Source of the DNA: Typha latifolia
Taxonomy: Eukaryota > Streptophyta > Magnoliopsida > Poales > Typhaceae
Direction of reading: 5' to 3'
Assembly: GCA_019914945.1 (NCBI GenBank)
Contig: CM034106.1
Location: 992,001-1,056,000, forward strand
Length of the DNA stretch: 64,000 bases
In this document: piece after piece, positions 24,301 to 36,600 of the stretch
Position numbering within the stretch: the stretch's first letter is position 1
Layout of the letters: every line of letters begins with the position of its first letter
Position numbers and translations under genes: made by a program
Notes under the pieces: model-generated
Databases searched by the model: none
Seen by the model: only the letters and a program-made list of their open reading frames with translations
What the model was told of the DNA's origin: nothing

Positions 24301-25071
24301 GTCATCGCTGACACAGTGGCATTACCTAGTGAGGTCTGGAAGAATGCAATTTTTGGGAAACAAGAGGCAAAACATGGTCAGCTGTGGGATAGATAACAGC
24401 ATGTTTCCCAACTGTTATTTTCCAGTTAACCTGATATCTGTGGAGTTGGCTAGAGAAGTGGTGCTTAGAAGTATTTGTAACGGGGCACAAATTTGCCCGT
24501 AAGTTGTTTTTTTTTCTATTGTGGAACTTTAAGAGCAATGTGCATAGAAATACTCTTTGACTGGGCAAATTCCATGTACTTTGGCACGAGAAATTTGAAA
24601 ATTTCTTATGGAAGTTGATTTGTTTTGTAAATTCACTCTACTTATTTTAGCAAACGGAGAAGGATGAATGAAAACATTTATGAGATGTTTATGATATCGA
24701 TTGGCACTGATCTTGGATCACCATTCTTGTGTGATTATTAGTTTTTACTTGTATATTTTTGTTTCTCTCCAGTAGAGAGCACCAGTCTGGTTAATTTTCA
24801 GAATGTGTTCCTGGAGCCATTTTAGCTGATGCTTGTCTGGCTAATTTTACTCGTGATTTGGATAAACCAGAAGAAACAAGAAGTTGGAGAAATAAATACT
24901 TCATTATTTCCTTACAAGCAGAACAGAAGGATGTACACAAAAATAATGTACAACTATACAAAAAATACTGTTGTTTATCCCTTCTGATTCATCCCATACA
25001 TTATAGTCTTATCCTTCAGAAAAGTATTCACAACCCATCTCACATCTTGCATAAGTACTAAGACATAATAT
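24301..25071. other. Shared 3' flank of two convergent genes
   Basis: The 3' UTR of MED8 (+) runs in from the left and that of the TBC gene (-) from the right. The 771 bp between stop codons hold no further gene. Overlapping 3' ends are possible but cannot be decided from sequence. Confidence 0.6.
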
Positions 25072-28000
25072 TCACAAATGCATCTCGCACAGTAGGTCGC
25101 CAATCTTCTTAAGTTCCTTGAGAGCAGCCAATGCTATAGGTTGCTCTGTGAGTCTTGGGTTGGCGTTTGATGGACTATCCACTGAGTCCAGACTCAAGTC
25201 TTGCTGGAAGACTGAGTTGATAACCTGGAAGACACAAGAATAAGTATATCCTATGATCAGCATATTCAAATAGGAGACCTTGTCAGCAATGAGCATAAAC
25301 AAAACAAATGCAAGAGCAAAGTTATGAGTTGCAAGTGATGGGCCAAACACCTGACCCTAATTACACCTACTGATGCATACATCCTAACTGATACTGGCTT
25401 ACAGTACACGGTACTGATACCAGCAATCTGCTATCATAATATCAATGCTAAGCTATTAGCTTATGATATTTCATTTGTTGGCTATGAAACTAAATTGTGA
25501 TCTACAAAACAAGAAACAGTAATTCAGAAAGTTCTGTAGTTTGATTAGAACTGAATTTCAATTTTCACAATTTACTTCAAATTCATTTAACATATAAATC
25601 CTTAACAAAAATAAATAATATATACTTGGCCTCAAGCTAAACAAAATCATCACTGTAAGCCATAAAATCATGAAATGGTTCCTTATTCGATGTTCTAAAC
25701 TCTCAAACATTTCTCATAATAAACTATAGTTCATATATGTAGTTCAATGAGATTGCTGGAAGAACATGCACATATTTTCCATTTTGGTTGTGCATATAAG
25801 AAGTCAGGTGATGACGAAAAGAGAGGCATTTTTGAACTCCATTGTTAACATGACCTTTCAAATATATCTCACCTGGATATTTTCAAGCACTTTTTGCCCA
25901 ATACTCCTTAAGAGTAGTGTCAGCTCTTCGTCTCGCAGTTTCAAATTCCATCCAACTCCAAATGAATGAGAGGCCTCATCAGAAGCCGTCATACTTGAGA
26001 TTTCCTTGCAGAGCTCTTCAACCCCAAAGGACTTTAGTTTTTCTTCATCAGAACTTCCATCAAACTTCCCAGAATACTGATGTTTACAAGGAGGTCCCTG
26101 CTCCTCCAAGGAGGTCTTTATTCTACTTGTTCTTTGATTTAACTTAACCTTACCAACAGAAGATGATTCAGACTCATTATGTATTTCACCATCAATGCTA
26201 CTACTGCATGACTCCTCCATATGACAAGTTTCATCATCATAATCAGCAATAAATGAAAGATAAGAACTGCTTTTCCCAGGATCATGCTCAGGATTTGCTA
26301 CAGTGGAAAATCTTAAGGAACAATCAGCGCTCAGACATGCCTCTCCAGAAACATTTGAATGCTCTCTGACAATATTTTGATTTATTTCTTCAGCAGAGAA
26401 ATTCTTTCTGCTTATGTAAAGGGAACTCTTTGCTCTTGAAGTATCTGAAATTCCATCAGCACCAGTAAGATCATTAAAAGTTATATGCTTACCAGAAGAG
26501 CAATAATTCTTTTTCTTCTTCATAGTCATCACAGTATCTGATTTTGCAGAAGATGAAAGATTTTCCATGGAAGAACCTTTTTTCATGTTACTGATAATCG
26601 CTTTATCATTATTTTCCTTGTTAAGGCCCTCTGCCTTGTGGAGCACTTTCCACTTTTCTTCCCAGAAGTTGGGTGAAGTAGTGGGAGAACTCATGCCAAT
26701 AGAGTTATCAACTTGGCAGTCGTCATCTGGTTGATTCATGAGAGTTCTTCCTCGGGAGAAAGAAGAAGACAGATTTGTCTTGAGAGCAAGAGCTTGCACT
26801 GATCTTGCTTTCTCTGTCAACTTTTTCATGTCTACATCTTCTGGAAAGTTTAATAACCTCTGGAGACAGGTGGTTGCATGTTCACTTGCTAGTAATGAAG
26901 ATCTTAGATGAAGCAGCATGGAGACTGCCATTGATAAAATGAAGGCTCCTCGAGGAGCACAGAACAACCTAATATTGTACTCAATGTTTGCAATATCAAT
27001 ATAAGATATATGATTTGAATAAGAGAATATCTCATCCCAGACAACTAAAAGATTTTCAAGTGAAAATTCACGCCCAAATAAAACACGCAACCACCGAAGT
27101 GCAAAGTATTGAGGTTCTACTCCCAACTCAATAAGGTGACTATGAAGAGATGAATCCACAATAGAAAGCAGATGATATAATGCAGACGAGGCTTCAATTA
27201 CAGGTGTTAGTCCTGTACTGGATTCAACAGAAGGATGTAAAGAGAAAAACTCTGATATAGCAACCACACCATGTGCGCCATTCATTAAACCATCAAACAT
27301 ACAGTAAGCATCATGTTCCATAAACTTCTCAGATAAAATCATACCCAACTCGCCCTCTGCTCCATAAGCATCATTCATTAAAAACAGGCTCCTTGTATCA
27401 GGATCAAGCTCATTGAGACTACTTGTTTTGACAGCATTACTCTGAAAGCTGTTTGTCTCATCAGTCCCACCCATATTTTTTGTTCTTTTTAATTTGTAAT
27501 TGGAGATCAACTCTCTGTCCGGAAAAGGTGCTTCATCAAAATTATCATTGAAATTACCTTCATGGAGGGCTCGTACCTGAGAGAAGTGCTGCACATCTAT
27601 GTGAAGTACATATAGCAGAGGAGCTAAGAGTTCATGCATTCCTGTAAGAGAAGTGAGATTAGCACTGTATTCTGACAAATGTTTAGGATACTGATATTCA
27701 GGATAGTCGATAATATGGCATGCAACAAACACACTGTTACCGTGGTGCAAGTACACTATTCTCAGGCATCAATTATTTTCTTATCTTAATAGTCAACTAT
27801 TCTTCAGTATGTCATGTTATCAAGACCAGCAGAATAGTTCTTTAAAGATAAAGCTGTACTAACTGTTTTGAAGATAAAGCTATACATTACTGGACATGAG
27901 CATCTAGACATTCCTTTTCTAATTTCTAGGTTAATAATGAAGCTAAAGAAATTCTTATCATATATCTAATAACACTATAGCAGCAATTATGAACTAAAAT

Positions 28001-29972
28001 GGATCTATTACTTGTATTTAGTAAATAAAAGCTATTAATCATTTCCTCATAAAGTGATAATGTAACTTTTATGGATACAAGCCCTAAGAAATGACCAGTT
28101 ATGTTATCTATGTGGAATGTTTCTTATACAATGGAGTAATTAACCATAGAGCTAGAATGAAAAAAGCAGAAACCATTGGACTGTGAGAATTAGTAAGATC
28201 TCGAGTTTCTTTTAATAAGAACTAAAGCTCATAAGAAAAGTTTCAGACAGAAACTATCAAATAATTTGGCTGGCAAAATTTCCAGAAGTTGCATAGTGAG
28301 AGCTAATTTTATAGGACCTTACAAAGTGTTGTCAAGTCAATGAGAATGCATATCAATCATCTAACGCAGTTATGAACTTGCCTTGTCTGTATCCATATTC
28401 AGGGTGCCTAAGACACCAAACCAACAGTACATGTCCTAGTATGGATTGGCATGCATCTGTTTGGAAGTAGCTTCCTAGTTCGGGATAGAGCCGTGATAGA
28501 TCCTGGTCAAGCATTTTCTCTAGCTCAGCATTCTGGAAAAAACGACCCCACATGCTATCTGCAAAGATAACATCCAACAAGATCAATAGCAGAACAACAG
28601 AACAAAAAAGGCTAAATAAAGTACAACGCAGGAAATTGTAGACATCCATAGGATAGCAAATTAGCAATTTATCATGATAAAAATGTTAGGCGATAAAATT
28701 CAAGAAAATATATGATAGGAGAGAGATCTACAACCTTGTGCATTCAAAAATTTAGAGCATATACTACATTTCTCAGAAGCAAACAGAACAACTATACCTG
28801 GATTTTGTGACAATGGATTTTCGACAGCAGGATCAGGAGATCTTTTTTCATCCTTAGAAAGATGAGGATCTACAAGAAGCCGGCGCCTCAAGCTGGCATA
28901 TCTGTCAAAGTAAACCAATATTAAATAAGCTTAGATAAGAAATAAAATGTTAAATTTCTTGTAATCTGACTATATGAAAGAATACAACGCTATATTAGGA
29001 AAAGTACAATTCTGAAAGAATACAACATTATATTAGGAAAAGCACAATTCTGATCATACAGTTCTAGCCTATAATTGAGTCCTAATCCAAAAGAGCACTT
29101 ACTGCTTTTGCACTTTACAGTGGCGAACCTTGAAATTAAGTGTAACAATCTTGAGCTTTGAGAAAGAAAGATGGCTAACAACACCAGAGAAGAATAAGGA
29201 AATTGTTTCCCACATAAAGATGCAAATTCAAGAGTGCAGATAAATACAGAAACGAAAAACAAGTATGAAATAAAAAGAAATAGAAGGGATGAACTTAGAA
29301 AGTATAAGAAAAAAAAAGAAGATTTAGCTTGACGGCTGTAATCACCATTGCACATAAAAGCAATGACCTATATTATTAATCAAATAGGACATCTTCATTC
29401 GTTGGGACACAAATAAGAAAATAAAACAATAACAAAAGGAATCAAAAGATCCAATCCCACCTTTTCCAAGAATCTGCAGCTACTTCTACAGTCACAAAAT
29501 TTGTATTGAATATAAGTCTCGAATCTCATTTCACTACGATTCCGTCCTGTCGGAATACTACAATAGAAAAAGGAACTTTGTCGAATACAATGAGATTTCA
29601 TGATTTTAAAGTGCACCCAATATTTTACTTCCACTCTGATCCAATAAATTTTAAAAATTAAGCACAATGACCACAGCCCATTTGAGACAGGGATCGTGAT
29701 TTGTGGAGGAAAAGAAGGTAACTTTTTCATACCTTAACGCCTAAAATTACAAAATACCAAGATCAGTTCATAGAATAGTAGTTAAAAAAAAAAGAAATTC
29801 AAATTCACCTCCTCCTAGAGTCTGCAGCAACTCTTCTGAATTCTTCGACCGAAGTGGGAGAGCTCGGGAGTATCCCGAGATCGACACGCCATCGGACTCC
29901 ACGAAGATTTGATACATTTTGCCTCGAGAATGATGGCAATGCGGCCTCGGCCGGAGCTGGGCACAGGGTCAT
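25072..29972 (-). CDS. TBC-domain Rab GTPase-activating protein (TBC1D5-like)
   Basis: Five exons in transcript order: 29972-29809, 28901-28798, 28558-28382, 27641-25873, 25224-25072; 2367 nt, 788 residues. The start MTLCPAPAEAALPSF precedes LRGVRWRVDLGILP, the usual opening of a TBC fold. The dual-finger residues are visible: Asp109 and Arg112 in LDQDLSRLYPE, and Gln148 in YGYRQGM. The domain continues to about residue 410 (APRGAFILSMAVSMLLHLRS), then a long Ser/Lys/Glu-rich tail without known domain. Such proteins speed GTP hydrolysis on Rab GTPases at endomembranes. It corresponds to plant Gyp1-like proteins of the At4g29950/At5g57210 type; the target Rab cannot be read from sequence. Intron 3 has a GC donor. 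Exon 4 is unusually long (1769 nt), carrying the rest of the TBC domain and most of the tail. Confidence 0.93.
27642..28381 (-). other. GC-AG intron in the TBC gene
   Basis: The donor reads CAAG/GCAAGT on the minus strand and the acceptor CTCTTACAG/GAATGC. Only this join keeps frame and restores the RQGMHELLAP segment of the TBC domain. AAG/GCAAGT is the known consensus for the minor GC donor class, spliced by the U2 machinery. Confidence 0.9.
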
Positions 29973-30498
29973 TGCTCCAATTCAAGAAAACCCAAGTCCT
30001 CAATTAAAATTCCTTGCAAGCATAAGATGATCCGATATATCACAAAGATAAAAAATTGTAAACAAACTCGTACTTGTAGAAGAAATTATGAGGAGTTTAG
30101 AGTTGGGCAAGGGAAAGTTGATCATTTCATGCCTTTTTTTTTTTAGAATGGAAAGGAAAACAGCAGGACTGAACTTGGTGGTAGTTATTTTTATTTATTA
30201 TTTTATTATTATTATTATTATTACCACCACCACCTAAACTCCCACTGTTTGCCAAGTTTTAGTTGTATATGAAAACAGTAGCCTTTTTTTTAATATAAAA
30301 ATGCTAGACAGCTTTGTCCACGCACCTTCCTCTTTATTCTCTCCTGCTAATCGCGATTGTAGGGGGCAAAGATGTCATTTTACCACCTTAAATACCCCCA
30401 GTCCCCCCCCCCCCCCAAATCCTTTTCTTCCTCTTTCCCCCCCACTCCATTGTGGGCACTCCTATCCATTGCTTTCTTTCTCTCTGTGATCTCTCCCT
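29973..30498. promoter_or_regulatory. Divergent intergenic region between the TBC gene and the 97-aa protein gene
   Basis: 526 bp separate the two start codons, so promoters and leaders of both genes must fit here or overlap. It includes an (ATT)n-like run (30190-30222) and a C14 tract at about 30403-30416. No clear TATA box for either gene was found. Confidence 0.5.
30403..30416. repeat. C14 homopolymer
   Basis: Fourteen consecutive C residues in the presumed leader or promoter of the following plus-strand gene. G/C homopolymers of this length are rare in plant nuclear DNA and prone to length errors in sequencing. Confidence 0.85.
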
Positions 30499-32298
30499 AT
30501 GAGAGAGATCGTATCAGGTGAGTTCTTTTCTTTGATTCGTTGGTTATTTCTTTCTTTCTTTTTTGCTCGAATCTAAACTCGAAGGAAACAGTCGGATTTA
30601 TGGATCAATCTAGCGGCCGATGTTCGTTATGTAGAGTGTTGAGTGCGGATGGTGTGCGAATTAGACGTTGTAGTGTTATACTTTTTGCAATTTCGATCGT
30701 TTTTTTTTCTTTTGTTTTAATTTGTGACAAGAATTAGTATCCTTAGTAGGATATTGAATAATGAGAGGATTGCTGTCAGTTATCGCTTTAGATGCTCTTG
30801 TTGTTTGATGCAAAGATTGATATTTTTTGTTAAGAGAAAGGATTGGGGAACATTTCTTGATGGTTTCTGTTTGGATTGATCTGGGCAGATAACTTGTTGA
30901 GAGAAGTATCTTAGGCTTTGCTATTTCTGGATATGGAGCACTTAGTGAGTGCAATGAATCGATCACAAGGTTCTTGTTATTCTTTCTTTATTAAATTTGT
31001 GTCGTTGTATAGTAAAAGGAGTCTAAGGAATAATTGATTTTGATTATGTCTACAGGATAGCATATATTTGTGTCCTTTCCTTTTTCTTATTTGTCTTTGA
31101 TAGTATCAATAAGTTAATGGTGCAATCAGGGTCGAAGCATCATGGGGAGAAGTTGATGGATGAAATGAAGGAGCTCGGTAAATTGAGGACAGCCGTAATG
31201 GTGGAAAAATGCCAAATTGAGAATAAAAAGGTCATGTGTCCTAAACCAAGGAAATGCGGCAGGTCTGTCTCTTTTGCAATTTATTGGAGTTTTCACACGT
31301 GAATTTGATTGTGAATTTAATGCATGGAAAGTTGCTAGTTTGGGGATCAAAGGAGTCTAAAGTTACTAAATACCAATTCAACGGTCCACAAAGATATAAA
31401 TCGTTGTTAGATCCAACCATTCGAGCTGAAGCAGGAGAATCTCATATTAGACTGTAGTCCAATCCTCAAATCTGAAAATAAATAGATGAAAAGGACACTG
31501 CTTTTATAGAAGCTTGTTGTTTCAACCTATAGACTGAGGATTAACTGAAAAATGTGTCTAAAGAAAGAGGTTTAAGACTCTAGGGTTCCAAGAAAGAAAA
31601 TTTACCAATGCTTCGAGTTCTCAAAAGCTAATATATGCTCACTCAAACAAGCACATTGACTTTAATGAAGATCTTGAATATCACATATATTACTTGGAAG
31701 CTTCTATTTGGAATGGCTCTGACTTTGCTAGGCATCGCAAAGATGTTACTCGATGAATTACATATACTGTTAGGCAGTACTGCACTTTTTTCAGTTGAAT
31801 CCCTTAAATATCTATAGTTAGTAGTATCTAGATGCTTAATATGTAGATCATCATGACATAAAATCTGCTTAGATAATAAGAAATTTACTTTGTTAGAATT
31901 TGACTGCTGTTATACTCTGTAAAATCCAGGTTGAATAGAGATAACAATGAGTTGAGGGTTTCAACAGATCTTTCTGACATCATCTTGTGCAAGGTTACTT
32001 CTTCTTAGCTTTTAATTGCTTTGCAAATCCAAGCTGTTTAAAACTCGATAGGATTGATATCCAATATTTCCACATATGTACTTTAAAGCCCACTAATACC
32101 ACTTCTAAAGCAATTTCTTCTTCATGCTTCAACTGGAGCAAATTCTTTTTTGTTCAGTGATGTATTTCTTTTTTTGCTGATTGAGGACAAGTAATTTGAA
32201 ACAATGTAAGATACTTGCAGGCTTCACCACCATACTATGCTGGTTCTCCACCAATTCGAACAAGAAACCCTCTTATTCATGATTCACAAGGATCATAG
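30499..32298 (+). CDS. Conserved small plant protein of unknown function (97 aa)
   Basis: Exons 30499-30517, 31130-31262, 31930-31993 and 32221-32298 join in frame into 97 residues. The product starts MREIVSGSKHHGEKLMDEMKE; a basic middle (VCMPKPRK-like, here VMCPKPRKCGR) precedes the tail SPPYYAGSPPIRTRNPLIHD. The Ser-Pro-Pro-rich tail is what I recognise from uncharacterised land-plant proteins of about 100 residues; no function is known to me. No signal peptide or membrane segment is seen. The first coding exon is only 19 nt. An alternative in-frame ATG at 31117 would give MVQSGSKHHGEK... if splicing used an acceptor further upstream (such as TTTGATAG), leaving the first exon non-coding. 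Both starts share everything after SGSKHH. Confidence 0.7.
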
Positions 32299-33185
32299 TG
32301 CACAAGGAATCCTGACAAAAGCTTGACGCTCAGCTACCAATTTTGACTACTTTGGAGTTTGAAGCTACCTTTTCCCTAGTAGAATTGGATCAATCTTCTG
32401 CTTCTCTCCGCAAGTTGGATGGTGTACATAACTATATATCAGCTTTTCTGCCCAGAAGCCTTCCTGACTCCCTGTTATTAACCATCTTGGCCCTTGTGCC
32501 TGACTATAAGTTGATTCTGATGAATAAATATGTTTCTGAGTTTCATATATTTGATAAATTCTATTTCTATTGTACACAAATAAACTGTTGCAGAAGAAAT
32601 GTCTGCAGATTGAATTTTTTGACCTATTAGATGATTATAGAAGAATATATCCAAAATGTAAGCCTTCTTTGGCATCCAGGTTGAGATGTATATTTTCCAT
32701 GACTAAATGCTCAAAAGACAGAGATGGCTTTCAACGATATTAATTGCATGTTACGTGGAAAATGGATGCAAATCGGTCTATTCTTCAATGCTATTTGCCT
32801 TCAAGCGTTCTTCAGTTGGAAATGGGTTCCAGATTTTAAGGTACTTCGGAGCAATACATTGTTTTGTTCACTGAAGGAAAGCTGAAGAGCATAGGGGTGA
32901 TAGTGTATCTTTTCAGACGGTCGTTTCTTTGAGCATATAATTAGTATGCAAATATAATCTCTTTACCTGCATGATGAAGCAAATTCTTCCATACTAATAA
33001 TGACTATATATCGAGTTTATAATTAAATACAATCTTGTTATGATCAGAACTTTCCTATTTTTGCACATCAGATCAAAATCCCATACTTCGATAGAGGAGA
33101 ATTCAGTGAATTCTCCCCAAGAAAAGAATCACCCAAAATGCAGACGTTAAACAAAGATCTCCATCTCGCTCTGTATGAAGGTTGT
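32299..33185. other. Shared 3' flank of two convergent genes
   Basis: Contains the 3' UTR of the 97-aa protein gene and that of cryptochrome DASH on the opposite strand. Open frames here (32343-32630 and reverse) are short and show no conserved motif. Confidence 0.5.
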
Positions 33186-33651
33186 TCATTTTAGGTACAT
33201 ATTGGATCTTCTTTTATCTCTTTTTACATGATCTTTCTTCTGGTATGTGTTCACAAACTTTAACGGTACAATTTGCTTGATATATGACTGTCCAGGAAAA
33301 TTCCTTCTCTCCTTCGGAAGTGATTGAAGTTCTGGCAACCAGTAAGCCACATACTCACCTTCAGGATCGTAGGTCTTTGCCTGCAAAAAAGGGATGCATT
33401 ATTAATGTTCTGATCCTGAAAAGAGAAAATTGTTTCAGTATCTTCCAAACTGTACACTGTACTATTCATATCTATTCAGTACAAAGAAGCTTCTTTGCAA
33501 GGATTTTCCATCCTTCAATAGTGTGGTCTTGGAGGAAAAGAGTATGATGCTTACTTGCTTCGGAACGCTGAAATAGCGATCTTCCCTCGGGTCATTACCA
33601 ACTCCTGTTATAATCATAGACATGTATCAGACTCAAATTTTTTAAATGAGA

Positions 33652-33688
<37 letters not shown>

Positions 33689-36600
33689 CATTACCAACTC
33701 ATATTAAGCAACCATAGTGCATCAGATTCAATGAGGTAAGAGCAAAAACAGTTCCTTTTGTCATTGTTCTATTACTTCTTTACTTGCATTATTGGATTAG
33801 ATTCGCACAAGACAAAAACTAACCTGCTCCATATGTCCAGTTACCATAATTTGAAGCTGGATCATAGTCTAAGAGGCATGTTTCAAACCATTCGGCTCCC
33901 ATTCGCCAGTCTATGCCCATATCACGAACCAGAAATGAGCAGACAATCTGCAGATCATAAGATTTAGGCTTTAGTCTTTGTTTTTCGCATATGAGCCTCA
34001 CAACAAGCTATATTGTAACAATGAAATAAGGCAACCCTACTCAACTTATGTTATGTAAATGGTTGTATGCATAAAGAAAAATATGAAAGAATAACTACTT
34101 TTTTCTGTTTAGCTGAAGGTTTTTTTGCCTGTAATAATGTGACCGGCTAGAAAATGTTACAGAATTTTTTTTTTATAAAATAACATTAACTTGGTAGATT
34201 ATGATAGATGAGTAAAAGACATGCATTAATTTGCAGGAAAGTGATCACAATATCCCTGTTCCTGTTCAGCAGTAGAACATTCTTTTGTTTCCCTTCTTTT
34301 TCTAATCAAACTTTTTCCTTTTGTCAGGGCGTGTAGGAATTAATGTGGATGAAACGCACATACTTCCATAGGATAACGAGAGGAAATAAAAGTCGGAAAC
34401 TTTAGAAGAAGTGGCTAACATTCCAAAATATGGCTCTCATGAAAAATGTTAAAGTCTACACATTGTTATAGAGTGCTTCTAATTTCCTAGAGACTAGAGT
34501 TAGAAGTTCAAAACAAAATTAGTCCTCCCACTGCATGCAGGCTATTAGAGTTATTAAGTTATTATTATTTTTATTTATTTATTTAGACACACGATGGTTT
34601 TGTATAAATAGGTTCAAGGCCCCTCTTTCAATAAACACAATATTTTTCGATCATCTCTTCTTCTCTCTTTTCCCTCAACCAATCTAGGGTTAAGGCTAAT
34701 ATCATTTCATGATACGCTTCCCGATCTCTAGGGGCTTTTTCTTAAGTTGGATCCTCGTTATCCAAACAGTCTCTTTCTCTCTATCTCACCACTCAAAATA
34801 TAAAAGAGAAGCAACGACAACTGCAGCAGTAGCAACGGCACTCACCGCCGACTCATCGGAAGTTTCACCAGAATCCTCGAGCTCGCCTGCAGCTACCTCA
34901 ATTGCCGCAGCAGCCACTGCCACTGCAACCAGAACAGCAGCAGCAGCCACCGCAAAATATTGCAGCTGTAGCAGCAGCAGACGTGTGCTTTCCGGCCTCC
35001 TCGAGCTCAGTCGAAGTCAGAACATCCCCCGTCTTCTTCTCCCTCGGCGCGAGCTCCCCTGTTGGCCGTTCCCTGCAAGTGCAGCAGTAGCAACGACAGC
35101 TGCAGCACCCACTGCAGCCGCAGCTGCCGCTATTCTCAGCAGCAGCAACACAGTGGCAGCGCGGCCACTGGTCTCCACCCTTTTCTCCTTTTCAGCTCAG
35201 CGGCACTATTTTCAGCACAGAGTGTGCTTAGTACTCGCGCTTCTATATCAGCTAGGCCTGATATTTCTAGTGCCGTTTGCGTCACATAACTGACATTTCT
35301 AGTGCTGCCCGTGTCACTCATATGTCTGGACAAAACCATCACTCATCGCGTCCTATATACATTCATTGCGATCATCCTAGTCATCTTGCTGCTAACGACT
35401 TCATCCTGAGCTTATTATCTGTTTTAGCAAAAGGGATTCAAGCAAAGACAAGAATTGTCAATTGCCTTTCTCGATCGCTACCTCAAATAGTAGTCCATCT
35501 GATCACTCCACTAATCCCATATTTAGCAGTGCACAACTCCTACAAATTCAATAGCTTATTCATAGAGCTTTTAGTGTCACTGGTGTCTCTACTTCTACCT
35601 CTATTGCCCCTAGTATGATTAAATCTTAAATTTTTTATTCTGACGTCTCACATCATATGACAAATGACTTCTTTAATTTTTACTAGCCTCACCCCTGCCC
35701 CTCTCGCTTTTCCTCATGTTCACACAGCAAATGGAACTCATTACCCCATCTCTCACATTGGCTACATTACTTTCACCACGGATCCCACTAGTCGTCTTAC
35801 TTTATCTGATGTATGACTTATTTCCAATCTAACCATGAATCTTATTTATGTTACTCAACTTTTTTACTTTGGTTATCCTGTATCATTCTCTTCTACTTTT
35901 TGTGTTGTGTAAGACCCATCTACAGGCTAGAAGATTAGGATCAGCTGGAGGATTTGGATCAGTAATTGGATTCACAAGCTTTACTATTTGGATCAAGTTA
36001 TACTTGTCCAGCCACTCATCTCTCTCCTTCAGACCTGTGCCATTAGTGTTGAGATCATATATCGAGTCAACGTCTCAATACCTTGTCCTAGTATGGGTAT
36101 TTTAGTCTTTTTTCCTGTTTGTCTCCTTATATTTGGCTGTTGGTTGACAAAACACCAAACCCTTCATTTTCCTCTTAGTGAGAATATATTTGATTCTCCT
36201 TTTCACCTTGTGCACTCTGATATTTGGGACCCTACTTCGCTCTCTTCGGGTTTTAGTTTTCTATATAATGTGTTTCATTAATGATTTATCATATTTCACT
36301 TAGGTTTACCTCATAAAGTATGTCAAATCTATTATGACTTCTCTTCTTAGGTTCAAATCTATCATACTGTGAGGTTATTCACGTGTCAGAATGGCAGCAG
36401 ACCATGGCAGATGAACTCCAGGTCCTTCAGCAAATGCACATTTAGGATGTTATCACTCGTCTACTAGACTCGTGTCTGTAAGTTGTAAATGAATATTCAA
36501 GGTCAAGTATCAACTCGATGGATCCATTGCCAAATATAAGACTCATTTGGTTGCTCGAATAACTTCTATTCGTACTCTTCTGAGGAATACGAGATAGACT

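Noticed and set aside
34709..35293. 194-residue Ala/Thr-rich frame
   Set aside because: It lies in the gag position of the copia relic and owes its openness to GCA/GCC repeats; no conserved domain.
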